A stretch of DNA of 46,131 nucleotides from Planctomycetota bacterium (GCA_021791715.1 JAJYWB010000049.1:1-46131), one strand, 5' to 3'; positions 1 through 10,288 are shown, numbered from the stretch's first letter. A program made the numbers and translations. Notes: generated by a model from the sequence alone, not told the origin.

Positions 1-1
1 A

Positions 2-886
2 GACATCCCACGCGACCGCTCCGAGGCTGCGACGGTTGAAAAAGTTCGCAAGCCGCTCCGCGATTATCTTGATGAATATCAGCAAATAGGAGCGAAGGCG
101 GCGAAGTTACCCGAGCTCAAGGAAGGGCTCGACAGGGTTCGTGACGCGGCGAAACGCGTGAAGGAGCGTCGGTTGTTGCCCGATCAGTCGACGGTTCAGA
201 CGATCATCAAATATGAGTCGCATCTCGATCGATGCCTGGCGCGGACGATGACCGAGTTGCGTCGGCTGCAAAAAGAACGAAGGCAAGGATTGCGCCCGGT
301 TGATGAATTCGGAGAAAGCCCGTCCGATCGAACGATCTTGCGGGAGGGCGAACCGCCGTGTGAGCCCGTTTTTAAGAATATCAATCCCCAGCCGACGGCT
401 CGATCGACACCTCGCGATCCGGAAGAAAGCATTTCGGGTCGGGCGATCTTGCGGGAAGGCGAACCGCCGTGTGAGCCCGTTTTTACAAAAAAGAATTCTC
501 AATCATCGGCTCGGACGACGCCTCGCCCTCCCGATGAAAACACGATCACGGAAACGCCGGCTCGGACGACGCCTCGCCCTCCCGATGAAAACGCGATCTC
601 GGAAACGCCGACTCGGACGACGCCTCGCCCTCCCGATGAAAACACGATCACGGAAACGCCGGCTCGGACGACGCCTCGCCCTCCCGAGGAAAACGCGATC
701 TCGGAAACGCCGGCTCGGACGACGCCTCGCCCTCCCGAGGAAAACGCGATCTCGGAAACGCCGGCTCGGACGACGCCTCGCCGGCCGCTCGAACGAATTG
801 TGAACACTCCTTATTTGACCGAACCCGATGTCTTCGTTCAAATCGATTTCAACTCTCTCGAAACATACATTCATCAACGAGAGTAA
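2..886 (+). CDS. Hypothetical protein, 3' part, with repeat-built C-terminal tail
   Basis: The reading frame is open from the left edge of the window, so the N-terminus lies outside; the first internal ATG/GTG-like codon (near 158) is probably not the start. The visible N-terminal part is charged and helical and contains a segment, TIIKYESHLDRCLARTMTEL followed by RRLQKERR, which resembles the C-terminal helix of a planctomycete hypothetical family that begins with an ANAKKSTGPRT-type motif (recalled, not searched). From about codon 115 the protein consists of repeats: two copies of a REGEPPCEPVF block and then six copies of a 17-residue unit beginning ARTTPRPPDEN or ARTTPRPPEEN. The tail is low-complexity Thr/Pro/Arg/Glu and probably disordered. 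No catalytic motif is visible, and no function is assigned. It is followed by a long gene-free stretch, so it is probably the last gene of its unit. Confidence 0.6.
   Translation, partial: DIPRDRSEAATVEKVRKPLRDYLDEYQQIGAKAAKLPELKEGLDRVRDAAKRVKERRLLPDQSTVQTIIKYESHLDRCLARTMTELRRLQKERRQGLRPVDEFGESPSDRTILREGEPPCEPVFKNINPQPTARSTPRDPEESISGRAILREGEPPCEPVFTKKNSQSSARTTPRPPDENTITETPARTTPRPPDENAISETPTRTTPRPPDENTITETPARTTPRPPEENAISETPARTTPRPPEENAISETPARTTPRRPLERIVNTPYLTEPDVFVQIDFNSLETYIHQRE
341..479 (+). repeat. Two copies of a 28-bp interspersed repeat (REGEPPCEP orientation)
   Basis: The same 28-bp word, running cgggagggcgaaccgccgtg then tgagcccg, occurs at 341-368 and, with one change, at 452-479. 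Read in the host frame it gives REGEPPCEPVF, close to the REGEAPAEP peptide signature of repeats widespread in planctomycete genomes (established pattern, recalled). Its reverse complement closely matches the core of the 51-bp tandem repeats just downstream, so both are the same element in opposite orientations. Confidence 0.6.
509..783 (+). repeat. 51-bp in-frame tandem repeat, five full copies plus a partial sixth
   Basis: Copies start at 509, 560, 611, 662, 713 and 764 (partial). Each is 51 bp, thus 17 codons, so copy-number change keeps the reading frame. Alternate copies carry DENTITETP or EENAISETP variants, suggesting duplication of a 102-bp dimer. In the +3 frame the same DNA reads RRLGRRLALP, matching the RLGRSLALP peptide signature of planctomycete interspersed repeats, and its first half is the reverse complement of the repeat at 341-479. 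Confidence 0.85.
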
Positions 887-1478
887 TCGATTGTCGAATC
901 GCGCCGTCCGATTCGGTTCAGGCTTCGCCGTCGAGACGGTCGCGGTGAGCCGACCTGCGCGATGCTTTTCGGAGATAGCACGGAATCCTCGAACGAATAC
1001 GCTCGACGGGCGATCGTGCCGATGAACTTTGGGTCGGAAAACGCTCGGGTCGGCGCGGATCGAGCGAGAGGAACCTCCCGCGACGCTCCTGGAAACGTCG
1101 TGCATTCTTCGGTTTCGGTCGACGGCTCGATTTCCACCCGGATCGCACCGCGAAATCGAAGAAAAAACGCCGATTCTGGATCAATATGGCGTGTTCGGCG
1201 AACTTGAGTGGAATTTTTACAAAAGATCGGGGCTTGACTTGGACACCTGGTTTGTAGGACATTCACGAAACCGACTTGGAATCGTCGCGGGGCGTTTCGG
1301 GCGGGAAATAGAGCGATTAGGAAAGATGGAACAGAAGAAACGGCGTTGTCAAGCCCCTGCCGGGTGAATCGGCGGAATCGTTGGGGAGTTCGGCGCGAGG
1401 GGTCGATTCGATGCGTAAGGGTTGATTTTGCTAAGGTTTAGGAACGGGGATGGGGCTGAAACCGAGGTCGATCGCGAT
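887..1478. other. Gene-free stretch
   Basis: Short overlapping frames occur on both strands, but none has a ribosome-binding site, a recognisable domain or a codon pattern like the neighbours. Nothing functional is identified before the promoter at 1479. Confidence 0.5.
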
Positions 1479-1506
1479 TTGACCCCGTTCATGCGGGAGC
1501 TATAAT
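1479..1506 (+). promoter_or_regulatory. Sigma70-type promoter of dnaG-rpoD
   Basis: A TTGACC -35 hexamer at 1479-1484 and a perfect TATAAT -10 at 1501-1506 are separated by 16 bp. It lies about 130 bp upstream of the dnaG GTG, implying an untranslated leader of roughly 125 nt. No other plausible promoter is seen between here and the operon. Confidence 0.8.
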
Positions 1507-1639
1507 TTTGACGTACCAAGCCGCGGAGAAGTTAGGATTCATGGCGGAATTCACGAGGTTTTCCTCGCGTCCCGGATCTCCGCTCGTGCGTCATTTTGGT
1601 TCCCGGGCCTGAGACAGTGCTTGCGTTCAGGAGCTCCCG

Positions 1640-3637
1640 GTGCCTCGGCAATCCGATACGATTCTCGCCGCGATTAAACGGGCCGTCGATATCGTCGCGT
1701 TGGTCGGCGATTATTTGCCGTTACATCGTCACGGATCGAAGGTCAAGGCGTTGTGCCCGTTTCACGACGATCACAAGCCCTCCCTCGAATTGAACCCTGA
1801 TCGACAATCGTATAAGTGCTGGAGTTGCGGCGCGGGGGGGGACGTTTTCGATTTCGTCCAAGAGTACGAACGGGTCGATTTTCCCGAGGCGGTGCGGATG
1901 CTTGCGGAACGGGCGGGGATCACGCTTGAGAAGACGGCGACCGAGGGCTCGGCGTCCGCCGGCGCGTCGAAGGCCGAACTTCTCGATACGCTCGCGTGGG
2001 CCGAACGAGCCTACGCCGAGGCGCTCGCCGAACGTCCCGAGGCCGCCGAAGCGCGTGATTATTTATCGAAACGAAACATAAACGGTGAAAGCGTCGCTCG
2101 GTTCAAGCTCGGCTACGCCCCCGATTCGCGCGGTTGGTTGATCGATCGCGCCAAACGTAAAGGACGATCGACGATCCTGCTCGAACGCGCCGGGCTTTTG
2201 TTACCGAGCGACCGTCCCGACGCGCCGCCGCGGGAACGCTTCCACGGCAGGCTGATTTTTCCGATCCACGACCCGCGCGGCAGGGTTCTCGGTTTCGGCG
2301 GTCGCGTGTTGCCCTCGGTTGAGGAGCGGCTCGCGGCGACGGGTGCGGGAATCGCCAAGTATGTGAATTCGCCCGAAACGCCGCTGTTCCAGAAGAGGCG
2401 CCTCCTATACGGCGCCGATCTGGCGCGCGAAGGGGCGCGGCGCGAGGGTTTCGTCGCGGTCGTCGAAGGGTATACCGACGTCATCATGGCGCATCAGCTC
2501 GGCGCGACGAACGTCGTCGGCACGATGGGAACGGCTCTCGGCGACGATCACGTGATCGCGCTGCGGCGGCTCGCCGATCGTGTCGTCCTCGTCTTCGACG
2601 GCGACGCCGCGGGACAAGCCGCGGCCGACCGTTCGCTCGAAATCTTTCTCGGCCACGAGGTCGACGTTCGCGTCCTCACCCTCCCCGCGGGTTTCGACCC
2701 GTGCGATTTCCTCGTCGAAGCCGGAGTCGAAGCCTTCCAAGACATGGCGCGGAACGCCGCGGATCCGCTTACGTTCGTCGTCGATCGCGTTTCGTATCGT
2801 TACGATCTGAGTTCGATCGAGCAATCGCGGGTCGCCGCCGAAACGGTGTTGGCCACGCTCGCCAAGCTTCCCCGCACGAGTCGCGCGGGGCTGGATATCA
2901 AGCTGGCGAAGGCGCTCGATTCGCTCGCGTTTCGGCTTCGTGTTCCGGTGGAATCGTTACATCGCAGGCTCGCCGAGCTGAGGCGTGAGGCGGCGCGGGT
3001 CGCGGCGTCGCGCGCTCGGGGAGACGCGGCGCGGCGGGGGGCTCTCGCTCCCTCGACCGCGGTCGAGGGATCACAATCGGTTCCGAACGCGAACGGGGCG
3101 GCTCAGGCGATCGGGAGTTCGGTCGGGGACGGCTCGGGAGTCGTTTCCGAGGCGGCCGCGGCGCGACCGAAAATACGCCCGGCTCAGCTCGATCCGATCG
3201 ATCGCGAGATCGTCCAGATGGCGCTCGATTATCCCGAGTCGGTCGCGGGGTTGATTTCTCGCGTGACGGTCGAATCGCTCCGCGATCCCGCGACGCGTGC
3301 GATCCTTCAAGCGTGTTACGACCTCTACGCGGAGGGGGTTGAGCCCGCGTTCGAGGCGGTGATCGTTCGGCTTGAACAACCCGAGGTGCGGTCGCTCGCC
3401 GCGGATCTGGTGTCGCCGATCGATCCCGTACCGATGCCCGATCGCGTCCGTCCCGCCGCTCCGGAGGACCGGCTCGCGGGGGTTCTGGCGCGTTATTCCG
3501 AACGGTTGCGGCAGGAACGGATCCACGAGGTCCTCGCGGCGCGGGCCGAAATCGACAAGGAGGCCGAGCCCGAATTGTATCGTGCGCTCACTGAAGAATA
3601 TCTGGGTCTTTTACATCACAAGCTCGATTTACGCTAA
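1640..3637 (+). CDS. dnaG: DNA primase DnaG
   Basis: This makes RNA primers for replication on single-stranded DNA together with the DnaB helicase. The 665-aa product has the expected order: an N-terminal CHC2 zinc-binding domain with C39, H42, C60 and C63 (motif CPFHDDHK then [14 protein letters not shown]), and a catalytic core with a TOPRIM fold containing EGYTD (E276-D280) and the metal-binding VFDGDAAG motif (D320, D322). A C-terminal helicase-interaction region follows, separated by a low-complexity Ala/Ser/Gly linker around residues 450-510. The start is GTG at 1640 with AGGAG at 1629-1633, six bases upstream. It is 49 bases upstream of rpoD and shares its promoter and terminator, the conserved dnaG-rpoD (macromolecular synthesis) order; rpsU is not seen upstream. 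Confidence 0.97.
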   Translation: MPRQSDTILAAIKRAVDIVALVGDYLPLHRHGSKVKALCPFHDDHKPSLELNPDRQSYKCWSCGAGGDVFDFVQEYERVDFPEAVRMLAERAGITLEKTATEGSASAGASKAELLDTLAWAERAYAEALAERPEAAEARDYLSKRNINGESVARFKLGYAPDSRGWLIDRAKRKGRSTILLERAGLLLPSDRPDAPPRERFHGRLIFPIHDPRGRVLGFGGRVLPSVEERLAATGAGIAKYVNSPETPLFQKRRLLYGADLAREGARREGFVAVVEGYTDVIMAHQLGATNVVGTMGTALGDDHVIALRRLADRVVLVFDGDAAGQAAADRSLEIFLGHEVDVRVLTLPAGFDPCDFLVEAGVEAFQDMARNAADPLTFVVDRVSYRYDLSSIEQSRVAAETVLATLAKLPRTSRAGLDIKLAKALDSLAFRLRVPVESLHRRLAELRREAARVAASRARGDAARRGALAPSTAVEGSQSVPNANGAAQAIGSSVGDGSGVVSEAAAARPKIRPAQLDPIDREIVQMALDYPESVAGLISRVTVESLRDPATRAILQACYDLYAEGVEPAFEAVIVRLEQPEVRSLAADLVSPIDPVPMPDRVRPAAPEDRLAGVLARYSERLRQERIHEVLAARAEIDKEAEPELYRALTEEYLGLLHHKLDLR

Positions 3638-3686
3638 GCGAACGCGTCTTCATTTTGACGATTGTCGCGAGGGAGGTTTTGGTTCG

Positions 3687-5354
3687 ATGGAAAAAATGGA
3701 CGAAGGACTAAAAACGCTGATCGATCTGGGCAAGAAGCGCGGCTTCTTAACCTTCGATCAGGTCAACGACGTCCTACCCGACGACGCCGGCAGTCCTGAA
3801 CGGATTCATGGACTGCTCGAATCCCTCGACGAATTGGGGATCGAGCTGATCAACGAAGACCAGGCCGAGGCGCGGCTGCTCTCGACGGGGGATCTCGACG
3901 ACGAGCCCGAAAGCCTGATCGACGAGGCCGAGGAGGAGCTCGAGATCACCGCCGAGGATATCGAGGAAATCTCCCGCCGCATCGACGATCCCGTCCGGAT
4001 GTACCTGACGCAGATGGGAGAGATCCCGCTGCTGACGCGCGAACAAGAGATCAACCTCGCGAAAAAGATCGAGATCACCCGCAAGCGGTTCCGCCGCAAG
4101 GTTCTCGAATGCGATTACGCGCTCCGGCTCGTCGTCGAGGTTCTCAAAAAGGTGAACAACGGCGAACTCCCGTTCGATCGAACGATCAAGGTGTCGGTCA
4201 CCGAGAATCTTGAAAAAGAGCAGATCCTCAGCCGCATGCCGGCGAATTTATCGACGCTCGAGCATTTACTTGAATGTAATCAGCGCGACTTTCGCTCGTA
4301 TTTAAAAGGCAAGGGGGATCAAGAGCTGCGGCGGCGGTTGCGGCGCGACCTGAAAAAGCGCCGCGCCAAGGCCGTCACGCTCGTCGAGGAGCTTTCGATC
4401 CGGACGCAGAAGGTTCAGCCGCTGATGAAGCGGCTCGAGCAGGTCGCGGCTCGGATGCGCGAGATCGTCGATCAGCTCGACGAGTGCCGCGCCGGTCGGA
4501 TCGGCAAGGAGGACAAATCGAATCTCGAGAAAGAACTGCGCGATTTGATGTTGATGTCGCAGGAAACCCCCGAGAGCCTCGCCCGCCGCGCCGACGAGAT
4601 GAACGCGCGATACCGCGAATATGAACAAGCGAAACGCGATTTATCGGGGGGCAACCTTCGATTGGTCGTCTCGATCGCCAAGAAATACCGCAACCGCGGG
4701 CTTTCTTTCCTCGATCTGATCCAGGAGGGGAACACCGGGCTGATGCGAGCCGTCGACAAATACGAATATCGTCGCGGCTTCAAGTTCAGCACGTACGCGA
4801 CGTGGTGGATCCGCCAGGCGATCACCCGCGCGATCGCCGATCAGGCGCGGACGATTCGGATCCCCGTTCATATGATCGAAACGATGTCCAAATTGCGAAA
4901 CGTTTCGAAGAAGTTGCTGCAAGAGAAGGGACGCGAACCGACGATCGAGGAGACCGCGAAGGCGGCGAACATCTCGATCGAGGAGACGCGGCGGGTGATG
5001 AAGATCTCGCGGCATCCGATCTCGCTCGACCGTCCCGTGGGGGAAAGCGAAGACAGCTACTTCGGCGATTTCATCGAAGACGAGGCGGCCGAGAGCCCGA
5101 TCAACGCCGCGACGCAAGAGATGCTCAAAGATAAGATTGAGCAAGTCCTTAAAACGCTCACTTATCGCGAGCGCGAGATCATCAAATTGAGATACGGCCT
5201 GGGGGACGGCTACACCTACACGCTCGAGGAGGTGGGCCGAATCTTCAAGGTGACGCGCGAACGCGTCCGCCAGATCGAGGCCAAGGCCGTCCGGAAGCTG
5301 CAGCATCCGGTGAGAAGCCGACAACTCGAAGGCTTCCTGGAAACGACCGTCTGA
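3687..5354 (+). CDS. rpoD: RNA polymerase primary sigma factor (sigma70/RpoD)
   Basis: This 555-aa protein directs RNA polymerase to housekeeping promoters. Visible regions in order: a region 1.1-like N-terminus ([20 protein letters not shown], followed by an acidic stretch); region 1.2 near residue 100 ([20 protein letters not shown]); a charged non-conserved insert; region 2 from about residue 322 ([20 protein letters not shown], then the -10-recognition part [20 protein letters not shown]); region 3; and region 4 from about residue 490 ([18 protein letters not shown] and [17 protein letters not shown], the -35 helix-turn-helix). The ATG at 3687 is preceded by GAGGGAGG at 3669-3676. The frame is open further upstream into the 3' end of dnaG, but that extension has no sigma homology. 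Completeness of regions 1 to 4 indicates a primary rather than alternative sigma factor. Confidence 0.97.
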   Translation: MEKMDEGLKTLIDLGKKRGFLTFDQVNDVLPDDAGSPERIHGLLESLDELGIELINEDQAEARLLSTGDLDDEPESLIDEAEEELEITAEDIEEISRRIDDPVRMYLTQMGEIPLLTREQEINLAKKIEITRKRFRRKVLECDYALRLVVEVLKKVNNGELPFDRTIKVSVTENLEKEQILSRMPANLSTLEHLLECNQRDFRSYLKGKGDQELRRRLRRDLKKRRAKAVTLVEELSIRTQKVQPLMKRLEQVAARMREIVDQLDECRAGRIGKEDKSNLEKELRDLMLMSQETPESLARRADEMNARYREYEQAKRDLSGGNLRLVVSIAKKYRNRGLSFLDLIQEGNTGLMRAVDKYEYRRGFKFSTYATWWIRQAITRAIADQARTIRIPVHMIETMSKLRNVSKKLLQEKGREPTIEETAKAANISIEETRRVMKISRHPISLDRPVGESEDSYFGDFIEDEAAESPINAATQEMLKDKIEQVLKTLTYREREIIKLRYGLGDGYTYTLEEVGRIFKVTRERVRQIEAKAVRKLQHPVRSRQLEGFLETTV

Positions 5355-5364
5355 CCGAACCTCA

Positions 5365-5397
5365 CGCCGGCCGCTCACAAGAGCGACCGGCGTTTTT
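5365..5397 (+). terminator. Rho-independent terminator after rpoD
   Basis: The stem CGCCGG-cc-GCTC pairs with GAGC-ga-CCGGCG around a short ACAA loop, with one internal mismatch pair, and runs directly into TTTTT. It starts about 10 bp after the rpoD stop and ends the operon. Confidence 0.9.
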
Positions 5398-5551
5398 CAT
5401 TGGCGGCTCGACCGATCGCCGAGATCGGTCGATGAATCGCCGCAACCGCGGAAAACCGAGCCCCGTGAACGACCCGACCGAACCTGAACAAACGAACTTA
5501 ACACACGACGACCGGCCTAACCGCCGCGAACCCATGGGAGCCGTTTGACCG

Positions 5552-6283
5552 ATGTCCGTGACCGCCGACAACCTCCGCGACCTCCACGAGCTGCACCGCC
5601 GCGCCCGCGCGCTCCGCGACAAACTGACCTCCGACCCCAAAACGCTCTCGTCCCGCAAGACGATCCTCGACGCTCGTCGCGCCGCGGTCGAGACGGCGCG
5701 CAAGACGCTTCAGGAGGAACGAGCCCGCGCCAAAAATCGCGAATCGCTCGTCCAATCGCAACAAGCCCGCGTCGAGGATTTCAAAGCCAAACTCAACCAG
5801 GTGAAAAAAAACGAGGAGTACAAGGCGATCCAAAACCAGATCGCCCACGATAAAGCGGCGATCGCCAAACTTGAAGATGAACTTCTTGAAACATATGCTC
5901 AAATTGAAAAACACGCCGCCGAACTCGCCGCTCTCGAGGGGGAGGTTAAAACGTTCGATCTCGAACTCGGCGAGATCCAAAAACGAATCGACGCACAAGC
6001 AAGCGAGCTGACTTCGAAACTCGCCGAGCTCGAAACCGCGATCGTCGAGGCCGAGAACATCATCCCCGCGCAGGAGCGCGATCGGTATCGCCGCGTCGTC
6101 AAGCATCGCGGCGCCGACGCTCTCGCAGCGGTCGAGGGAGGAGCTTGCTCGGGTTGCTTCGTCTCGGTGACGGGTCAAATGATGAATGAATTGATCAATG
6201 TAGATGCGATGGTGTTTTGCAACACGTGCGGCCGGGTGCTTTATCTCGCCGACGAGGCCGAGCCCGCGACGAAGCGTCGTTGA
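5552..6283 (+). CDS. Coiled-coil protein with C4 zinc ribbon (DUF164/zf-RING_7 family)
   Basis: The first ~180 residues of this 243-aa protein form a long antiparallel coiled coil rich in Leu/Glu/Lys/Ala heptads (NQVKKNEEYKAIQNQIAHDK is the conserved hairpin region of the family). The C-terminus carries a zinc ribbon with C199, C202, C223 and C226 (ACSGC and FCNTCGRVLY). Family members resemble the chlamydial CT398 protein and are widespread but incompletely understood; a scaffold or adaptor role is generally suspected. The ATG at 5552 is preceded only by GGGAG at 5536-5540, a little far. The gene stands alone after the rpoD terminator, with its own leader of about 150 bp. Confidence 0.85.
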   Translation: MSVTADNLRDLHELHRRARALRDKLTSDPKTLSSRKTILDARRAAVETARKTLQEERARAKNRESLVQSQQARVEDFKAKLNQVKKNEEYKAIQNQIAHDKAAIAKLEDELLETYAQIEKHAAELAALEGEVKTFDLELGEIQKRIDAQASELTSKLAELETAIVEAENIIPAQERDRYRRVVKHRGADALAAVEGGACSGCFVSVTGQMMNELINVDAMVFCNTCGRVLYLADEAEPATKRR

Positions 6284-6536
6284 GCGCGACCGCCGCGATC
6301 GAATCGCTCGCGGCGCGTGCCAGGTAAAAGATCCGTCGGCGCCGCTCGCCTCCCCGGGCGCCGCCGCCGCGGCTTGTCGCTCGCAGTCCCCAAGGATCGC
6401 GGCGAATCCGCGTTGTCGCTCGGCGAAGATCCCTGTCTAATGTGTCGACGGACGCCGAATCGGCCGCGGGAAAAGCGGCGTCGGCGGCCGACGAGACCGG
6501 CGTCACGACCCCATTCCAGGCTTCGGAACGTGCAAG

Positions 6537-8912
6537 ATGACCGGACTGAACCTCGAAGCGTTCCTCGGATTGCTCAGGGCCGATCTCGGCGCCTGGCTGA
6601 GCTTCGCCGTCATCATTTTGATCCTCGCGGTGATGACATGGACGAGTTGGGGCTCGCACAAGGCTTTGCGCAAGTGTTTGGTGCTCTCGATCGTCGCGCA
6701 TATCGGACTCGTCCTCTACGGCGGCACGATTCCGCTCTTCCGCCACGCCGGCAATCTGGGGCTCGACCGATCCGATGAACCCGATCGCTCCGAACGGATC
6801 AAACGGATCGACCTCGTCGTCGAAACCGACCGCTCGGGTTCTCCCGGAATCGAATCGCCCAAAGGCCGAAGCCGAGGCCGAGTGGCCGACTGGGATCAAC
6901 CCGGAGCGCCTCCCGCGCCGCTCGATCGATCGACGCGCGCCGCTAAAACAAGCCTCAACGAGCCGACTCCCGAGCCGAAACGATCCCCCGTCGCGATCGC
7001 TTCGATCGCTCCCTCGGCCGCGGCGCCCGAACTCGCGTCGATTCCAAACTCGATCGCGATCGCCGATCGTCCCGCCGAAACCGTTTCGCCCCCGCCCGCC
7101 GACGTCGCTCCGGGACGCGACGACGAGATCGTCGCACAACCAATTAAGAACTCGAGCATAAAAGAACAGGTTATCGCTCCGACTCCCGACGTCCGATTGC
7201 GGTCGCCGCGAACGATCGAATCGCGGCCGGCGAACCCCGACCGAACGAGCGTCGCCGCGTCGCGAGCGATCGCCCCAGCCGCGGCAGCGGTCGATCCCGT
7301 CCTTTCGGCGATCAAAAACGGGGTCAAGCTCGCCGATCCTCAGCCTCGAGAAAACGGCGAGCGTGATCGTTCGATCGCCGCGGCCGCGGAGGAGTCCGGT
7401 TCTTCGAAACCCGCCGCGGGGGAGGGGGGTTCGACTTCCGTCGCAACCCGCGTCGAGCCCGAATCGAACGGCTTTTTGCCCGATCCTCCCCGCGCCAAAC
7501 CGCTGAAGGGTGTCGACCCCAAACCGGCGGTCGCCGAGGTCGACGTCCGAGGCCGCTCGCGACGCTCGCCGACCGCGGAGATCCCAGCGCTCGCCTTGAA
7601 CGATCGACCGGCATATCAAAATATGTCGAAAACAGAAATCACACGGGCGACTCCGCGCGGTGCGGGAAGGCTTCCCGACGTCAAAGGAGCGATCGGCGGC
7701 AGGCCGCTCGACGACGTCCCCGAGGTTTACCGTTCACGCCTCGACCCCGACCGCTCGGCGCTCGCCAGGAAAGCGGGAGCGAGCGAAGCGAGCGAACAGG
7801 CGGTCGAACGCGCGCTCGATTGGCTGGCGCGGCATCAAGACGCCGACGGCCGCTGGAACGCCGGAACCGTCAAAAACGCCGAGGGAGTTTCCACCCCCGA
7901 GCAATTCGACTTCACCGTCCACTGCCCGCCGGGCGAAACGTGCGCCGGAGCGTGCTTCTACGCCCAGGCCGACACCGCGACGACGGGGCTCTCGCTCCTC
8001 GCCTATCTGGGAGCGGGATATACTCATATAGACGGTAAATATACCGATACTGTATATAAAGGTTTGCAATTTTTGTTGGGTGAACAAAAGCGAGACGGCG
8101 ACCTGCGGGGCGACGCACGATCGGTCGGGATGTATTGCCACGCGATGGCTACTTTGGCGTTATGCGAGGCTTACGCGCTCACAGGCGACGAAAAGCTCCG
8201 CGACCCCGTCGAACGCGGCGTTCGATTTCTCGTCCACGCGCGATCGTCGGGAGGAGCGGGCTGGAGGTACATCCCCAACGGTCGCGACGCCGACACGAGC
8301 GTTTTAGGGTGGGTGGTGATGGTTTTAAAATCGGCACGCGAGGTTCGCATCCCGATCGCCGACGAGGCGCGCTCCGCGGCGCTCGATTGGCTTGATCAGG
8401 TGAAACGTGGAACCGACGGCGGACTGGCGGTTTACATGCCGGGACACGCCGTCACGCCGACGATGACCGCCGAGGCGTGGGTCTGTCGCCTCTTCCTCGG
8501 CGTCGACCGGAGCGACGCCGCGAGCGACGAGGCCGCGACGTATCTTTCGCGGCGCGGCGGCGATCGCGACGGTCTTAATTATTATTACTTGTATTACGGC
8601 ACCCTGGCGATGTTCCAGCGCGGCGGGGTCGATTGGACGCGATGGAACCGCGCGGTGCGCGATCGGCTCATCGAGCGTCAGGTGAAGCGAGGACACTCCG
8701 CCGGAAGCTGGAATCGCGACGACGATAAAACGTGGGGAGCGCTCGGCGGCCGCGTCTATTGGACCGCGATGGCGACCTTAACCCTCGAGGTCTATTACCG
8801 CTACTTAAGGCTCAACGAGCCGATCGCGCCGCGGCGCGTCGCTCCCGCCCCCCGAGCGATCGACCCGGCGCTCCGCCGCTCGTCCCGCGACGACGATCCC
8901 GCCGACCCCTAA
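6537..8912 (+). CDS. Membrane-anchored prenyltransferase/squalene-oxidase repeat protein
   Basis: The N-terminus (residues 1-70) contains two hydrophobic segments (WLSFAVIILILAVMTWTSW and CLVLSIVAHIGLVLYGGTIP), so the protein is probably fixed in the cytoplasmic membrane. A long Ser/Pro/Ala/Arg-rich, probably disordered linker follows to about residue 420. The rest is an alpha/alpha-toroid of the squalene-cyclase/prenyltransferase fold, beginning ERALDWLARHQDADGRW, with further QW-like helical repeats (GLQFLLGEQKRDGDLRG, GVRFLVHARSSGGAGWRY, ALDWLDQVKRGTDGGLAVY). Such proteins are common in planctomycetes. They lack the catalytic DxDD of true cyclases; none is visible here, so a terpenoid reaction should not be assumed. 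A Cys-rich loop (CPPGETCAGACFY) is a family detail. The substrate is unknown. Confidence 0.85.
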   Translation: MTGLNLEAFLGLLRADLGAWLSFAVIILILAVMTWTSWGSHKALRKCLVLSIVAHIGLVLYGGTIPLFRHAGNLGLDRSDEPDRSERIKRIDLVVETDRSGSPGIESPKGRSRGRVADWDQPGAPPAPLDRSTRAAKTSLNEPTPEPKRSPVAIASIAPSAAAPELASIPNSIAIADRPAETVSPPPADVAPGRDDEIVAQPIKNSSIKEQVIAPTPDVRLRSPRTIESRPANPDRTSVAASRAIAPAAAAVDPVLSAIKNGVKLADPQPRENGERDRSIAAAAEESGSSKPAAGEGGSTSVATRVEPESNGFLPDPPRAKPLKGVDPKPAVAEVDVRGRSRRSPTAEIPALALNDRPAYQNMSKTEITRATPRGAGRLPDVKGAIGGRPLDDVPEVYRSRLDPDRSALARKAGASEASEQAVERALDWLARHQDADGRWNAGTVKNAEGVSTPEQFDFTVHCPPGETCAGACFYAQADTATTGLSLLAYLGAGYTHIDGKYTDTVYKGLQFLLGEQKRDGDLRGDARSVGMYCHAMATLALCEAYALTGDEKLRDPVERGVRFLVHARSSGGAGWRYIPNGRDADTSVLGWVVMVLKSAREVRIPIADEARSAALDWLDQVKRGTDGGLAVYMPGHAVTPTMTAEAWVCRLFLGVDRSDAASDEAATYLSRRGGDRDGLNYYYLYYGTLAMFQRGGVDWTRWNRAVRDRLIERQVKRGHSAGSWNRDDDKTWGALGGRVYWTAMATLTLEVYYRYLRLNEPIAPRRVAPAPRAIDPALRRSSRDDDPADP

Positions 8913-9289
8913 TCCCAGCTCTTTTCAACCCTCGAAGACCACGATCGACCCCCGAACAACCTCAAAAAACTAACAAAAGAGAATAATTTTATGCCTGGAT
9001 GTAACGCATTCGAAACCGCGGTTTAAAGCCGATCCCGCGGCGGAACGAGGGTCGATCGTGCGGTTGTGATCGGCTGAGACGGCGCGGCTCGGCGGAGTCG
9101 AGGAAAAACGTTCTTGAGCGAAGGTTCGATTTTTCCGAAAACGACTCTTGACGATCGCGGATAATCTTTTGACGCTAGGAACTTCGTGAGTCAGGATGGG
9201 TCGTGGAATCCGCGTCGTAAATCGAAAAGACAAGGGGCGCGAGGCGGGTTTTGGGTTCAGAGCGATCGAGGCTTGGGATCGAATTCGTC
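8913..9289. other. Intergenic region without recognised gene
   Basis: TTGACG-like hexamers at 9148 and 9169 lie close to GATAAT at 9160, but the spacings do not make a standard promoter. No hairpin-plus-U-run terminator is seen behind the preceding gene. A short minus-strand frame has no coding character. Confidence 0.4.
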
Positions 9290-10288
9290 ATGGGCATCGA
9301 GGAAACTGGGATCGCGATCGTCGGCTGCGGATCGGCGGCCCGAATCCACCTGGGTCGGCTGCTCGGCTTGCCCAGTGTACGGATCGTCGCTTGCGTCGAT
9401 CCCGATCGACAAGCCGCCGAGTCTTTCGCGGCGTCGGTTCCGGCGGCTCGCGGCCCCGCGATCGCATACTCGGATCACGTCGAGATGCTGCGGCAAACGA
9501 ACCCGCTCGCGATCGCGATCTTCACCCCGCATTTGATGCACTACCGCCCCGCGATGGACGCCCTCCAAACGGGCTGTCATGTGTTCATAGAAAAACCGCT
9601 TTCGACGAACACGCAAGAGGCGGTCGATATCGTGCGATTGGCGCGGGCTCGGAACCGCAAGGTCGGCGTCGGGCATCAGTATCGGCTCCGCCCGAGCCTC
9701 GAACGAGCTCGGTCGCTGATCGCCGAAGGCGCGATCGGGCGGATTCGTCTCGTCGAGGCGACGCTGGCTCAACCCTGGTTGGCCACCCACGCGGGCGCCG
9801 AAAACTCTTGGCGATTCGACCCCAAGATCTCGGGAGGTGGTATACTCGCCGACGCGGGGGATCATCTGATCGACGCGCTCTTGTGGACGACGGGTCAAAC
9901 CGCGTCTCGGGTCGCCGCGCTCCAGGATCGACCCGAGGCGAAGCTCGACGTCGTCACCGCGGCGACGATTCAACTCGATCAAGGTACGTTGGCGATTTTA
10001 TCGGTATCGGGGGTGTCGCCCGAGTCGCTTTTTGAACTGGTTTACTTCGGCGATCGGGGACGAATCATCGCGACCGATCATTCGCTGTCGATCCACACCG
10101 AGGACGAAGGTCGCGATCTTCCCGCGGCGTTGCCGGAAGCGACCGAAACGATCGATTCCAATTTCATCGCGGCGATATCGGCCGATCATCCGCTATGTTG
10201 CCCGGCCGACGAAGCCGTCGACACGGTTCGATTGCTCGAGGCGATACATCAATCCGTCGCCACGAGCCAGGTTGTTCAAGTGAGTTAA
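9290..10288 (+). CDS. Gfo/Idh/MocA-family NAD(P)-dependent oxidoreductase
   Basis: This is a 332-aa enzyme of the glucose-fructose oxidoreductase/inositol dehydrogenase family. The N-terminal Rossmann domain opens with GIAIVGCGSAARIHLGRLLG, and the acidic residue after the second strand (VACVDPDR) suggests NAD preference. The family EKPL motif (CHVFIEKPLSTNTQEA) and the substrate-domain motif GGGILADAGDHLIDALLW (Asp and His expected at the active site) are both intact. The exact substrate, probably a sugar or cyclitol derivative, cannot be read from the sequence. The ATG at 9290 was chosen because it sits directly before the first strand; the frame is open to a TTG at 9251. No convincing Shine-Dalgarno site precedes either. 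It stands alone, with no sugar genes nearby to indicate a pathway. Confidence 0.9.
   Translation: MGIEETGIAIVGCGSAARIHLGRLLGLPSVRIVACVDPDRQAAESFAASVPAARGPAIAYSDHVEMLRQTNPLAIAIFTPHLMHYRPAMDALQTGCHVFIEKPLSTNTQEAVDIVRLARARNRKVGVGHQYRLRPSLERARSLIAEGAIGRIRLVEATLAQPWLATHAGAENSWRFDPKISGGGILADAGDHLIDALLWTTGQTASRVAALQDRPEAKLDVVTAATIQLDQGTLAILSVSGVSPESLFELVYFGDRGRIIATDHSLSIHTEDEGRDLPAALPEATETIDSNFIAAISADHPLCCPADEAVDTVRLLEAIHQSVATSQVVQVS

Noticed and set aside
509..783. Regular 51-bp repeats considered as a CRISPR array
   Set aside because: There are no unique spacers between copies; the units are adjacent and coding in frame.
6195..7619. 474-codon minus-strand open frame
   Set aside because: It is antisense to the prenyltransferase-like gene, is Arg/Gly/Asp-rich without any domain, and reflects the high GC content and lack of stops in the complementary frame.
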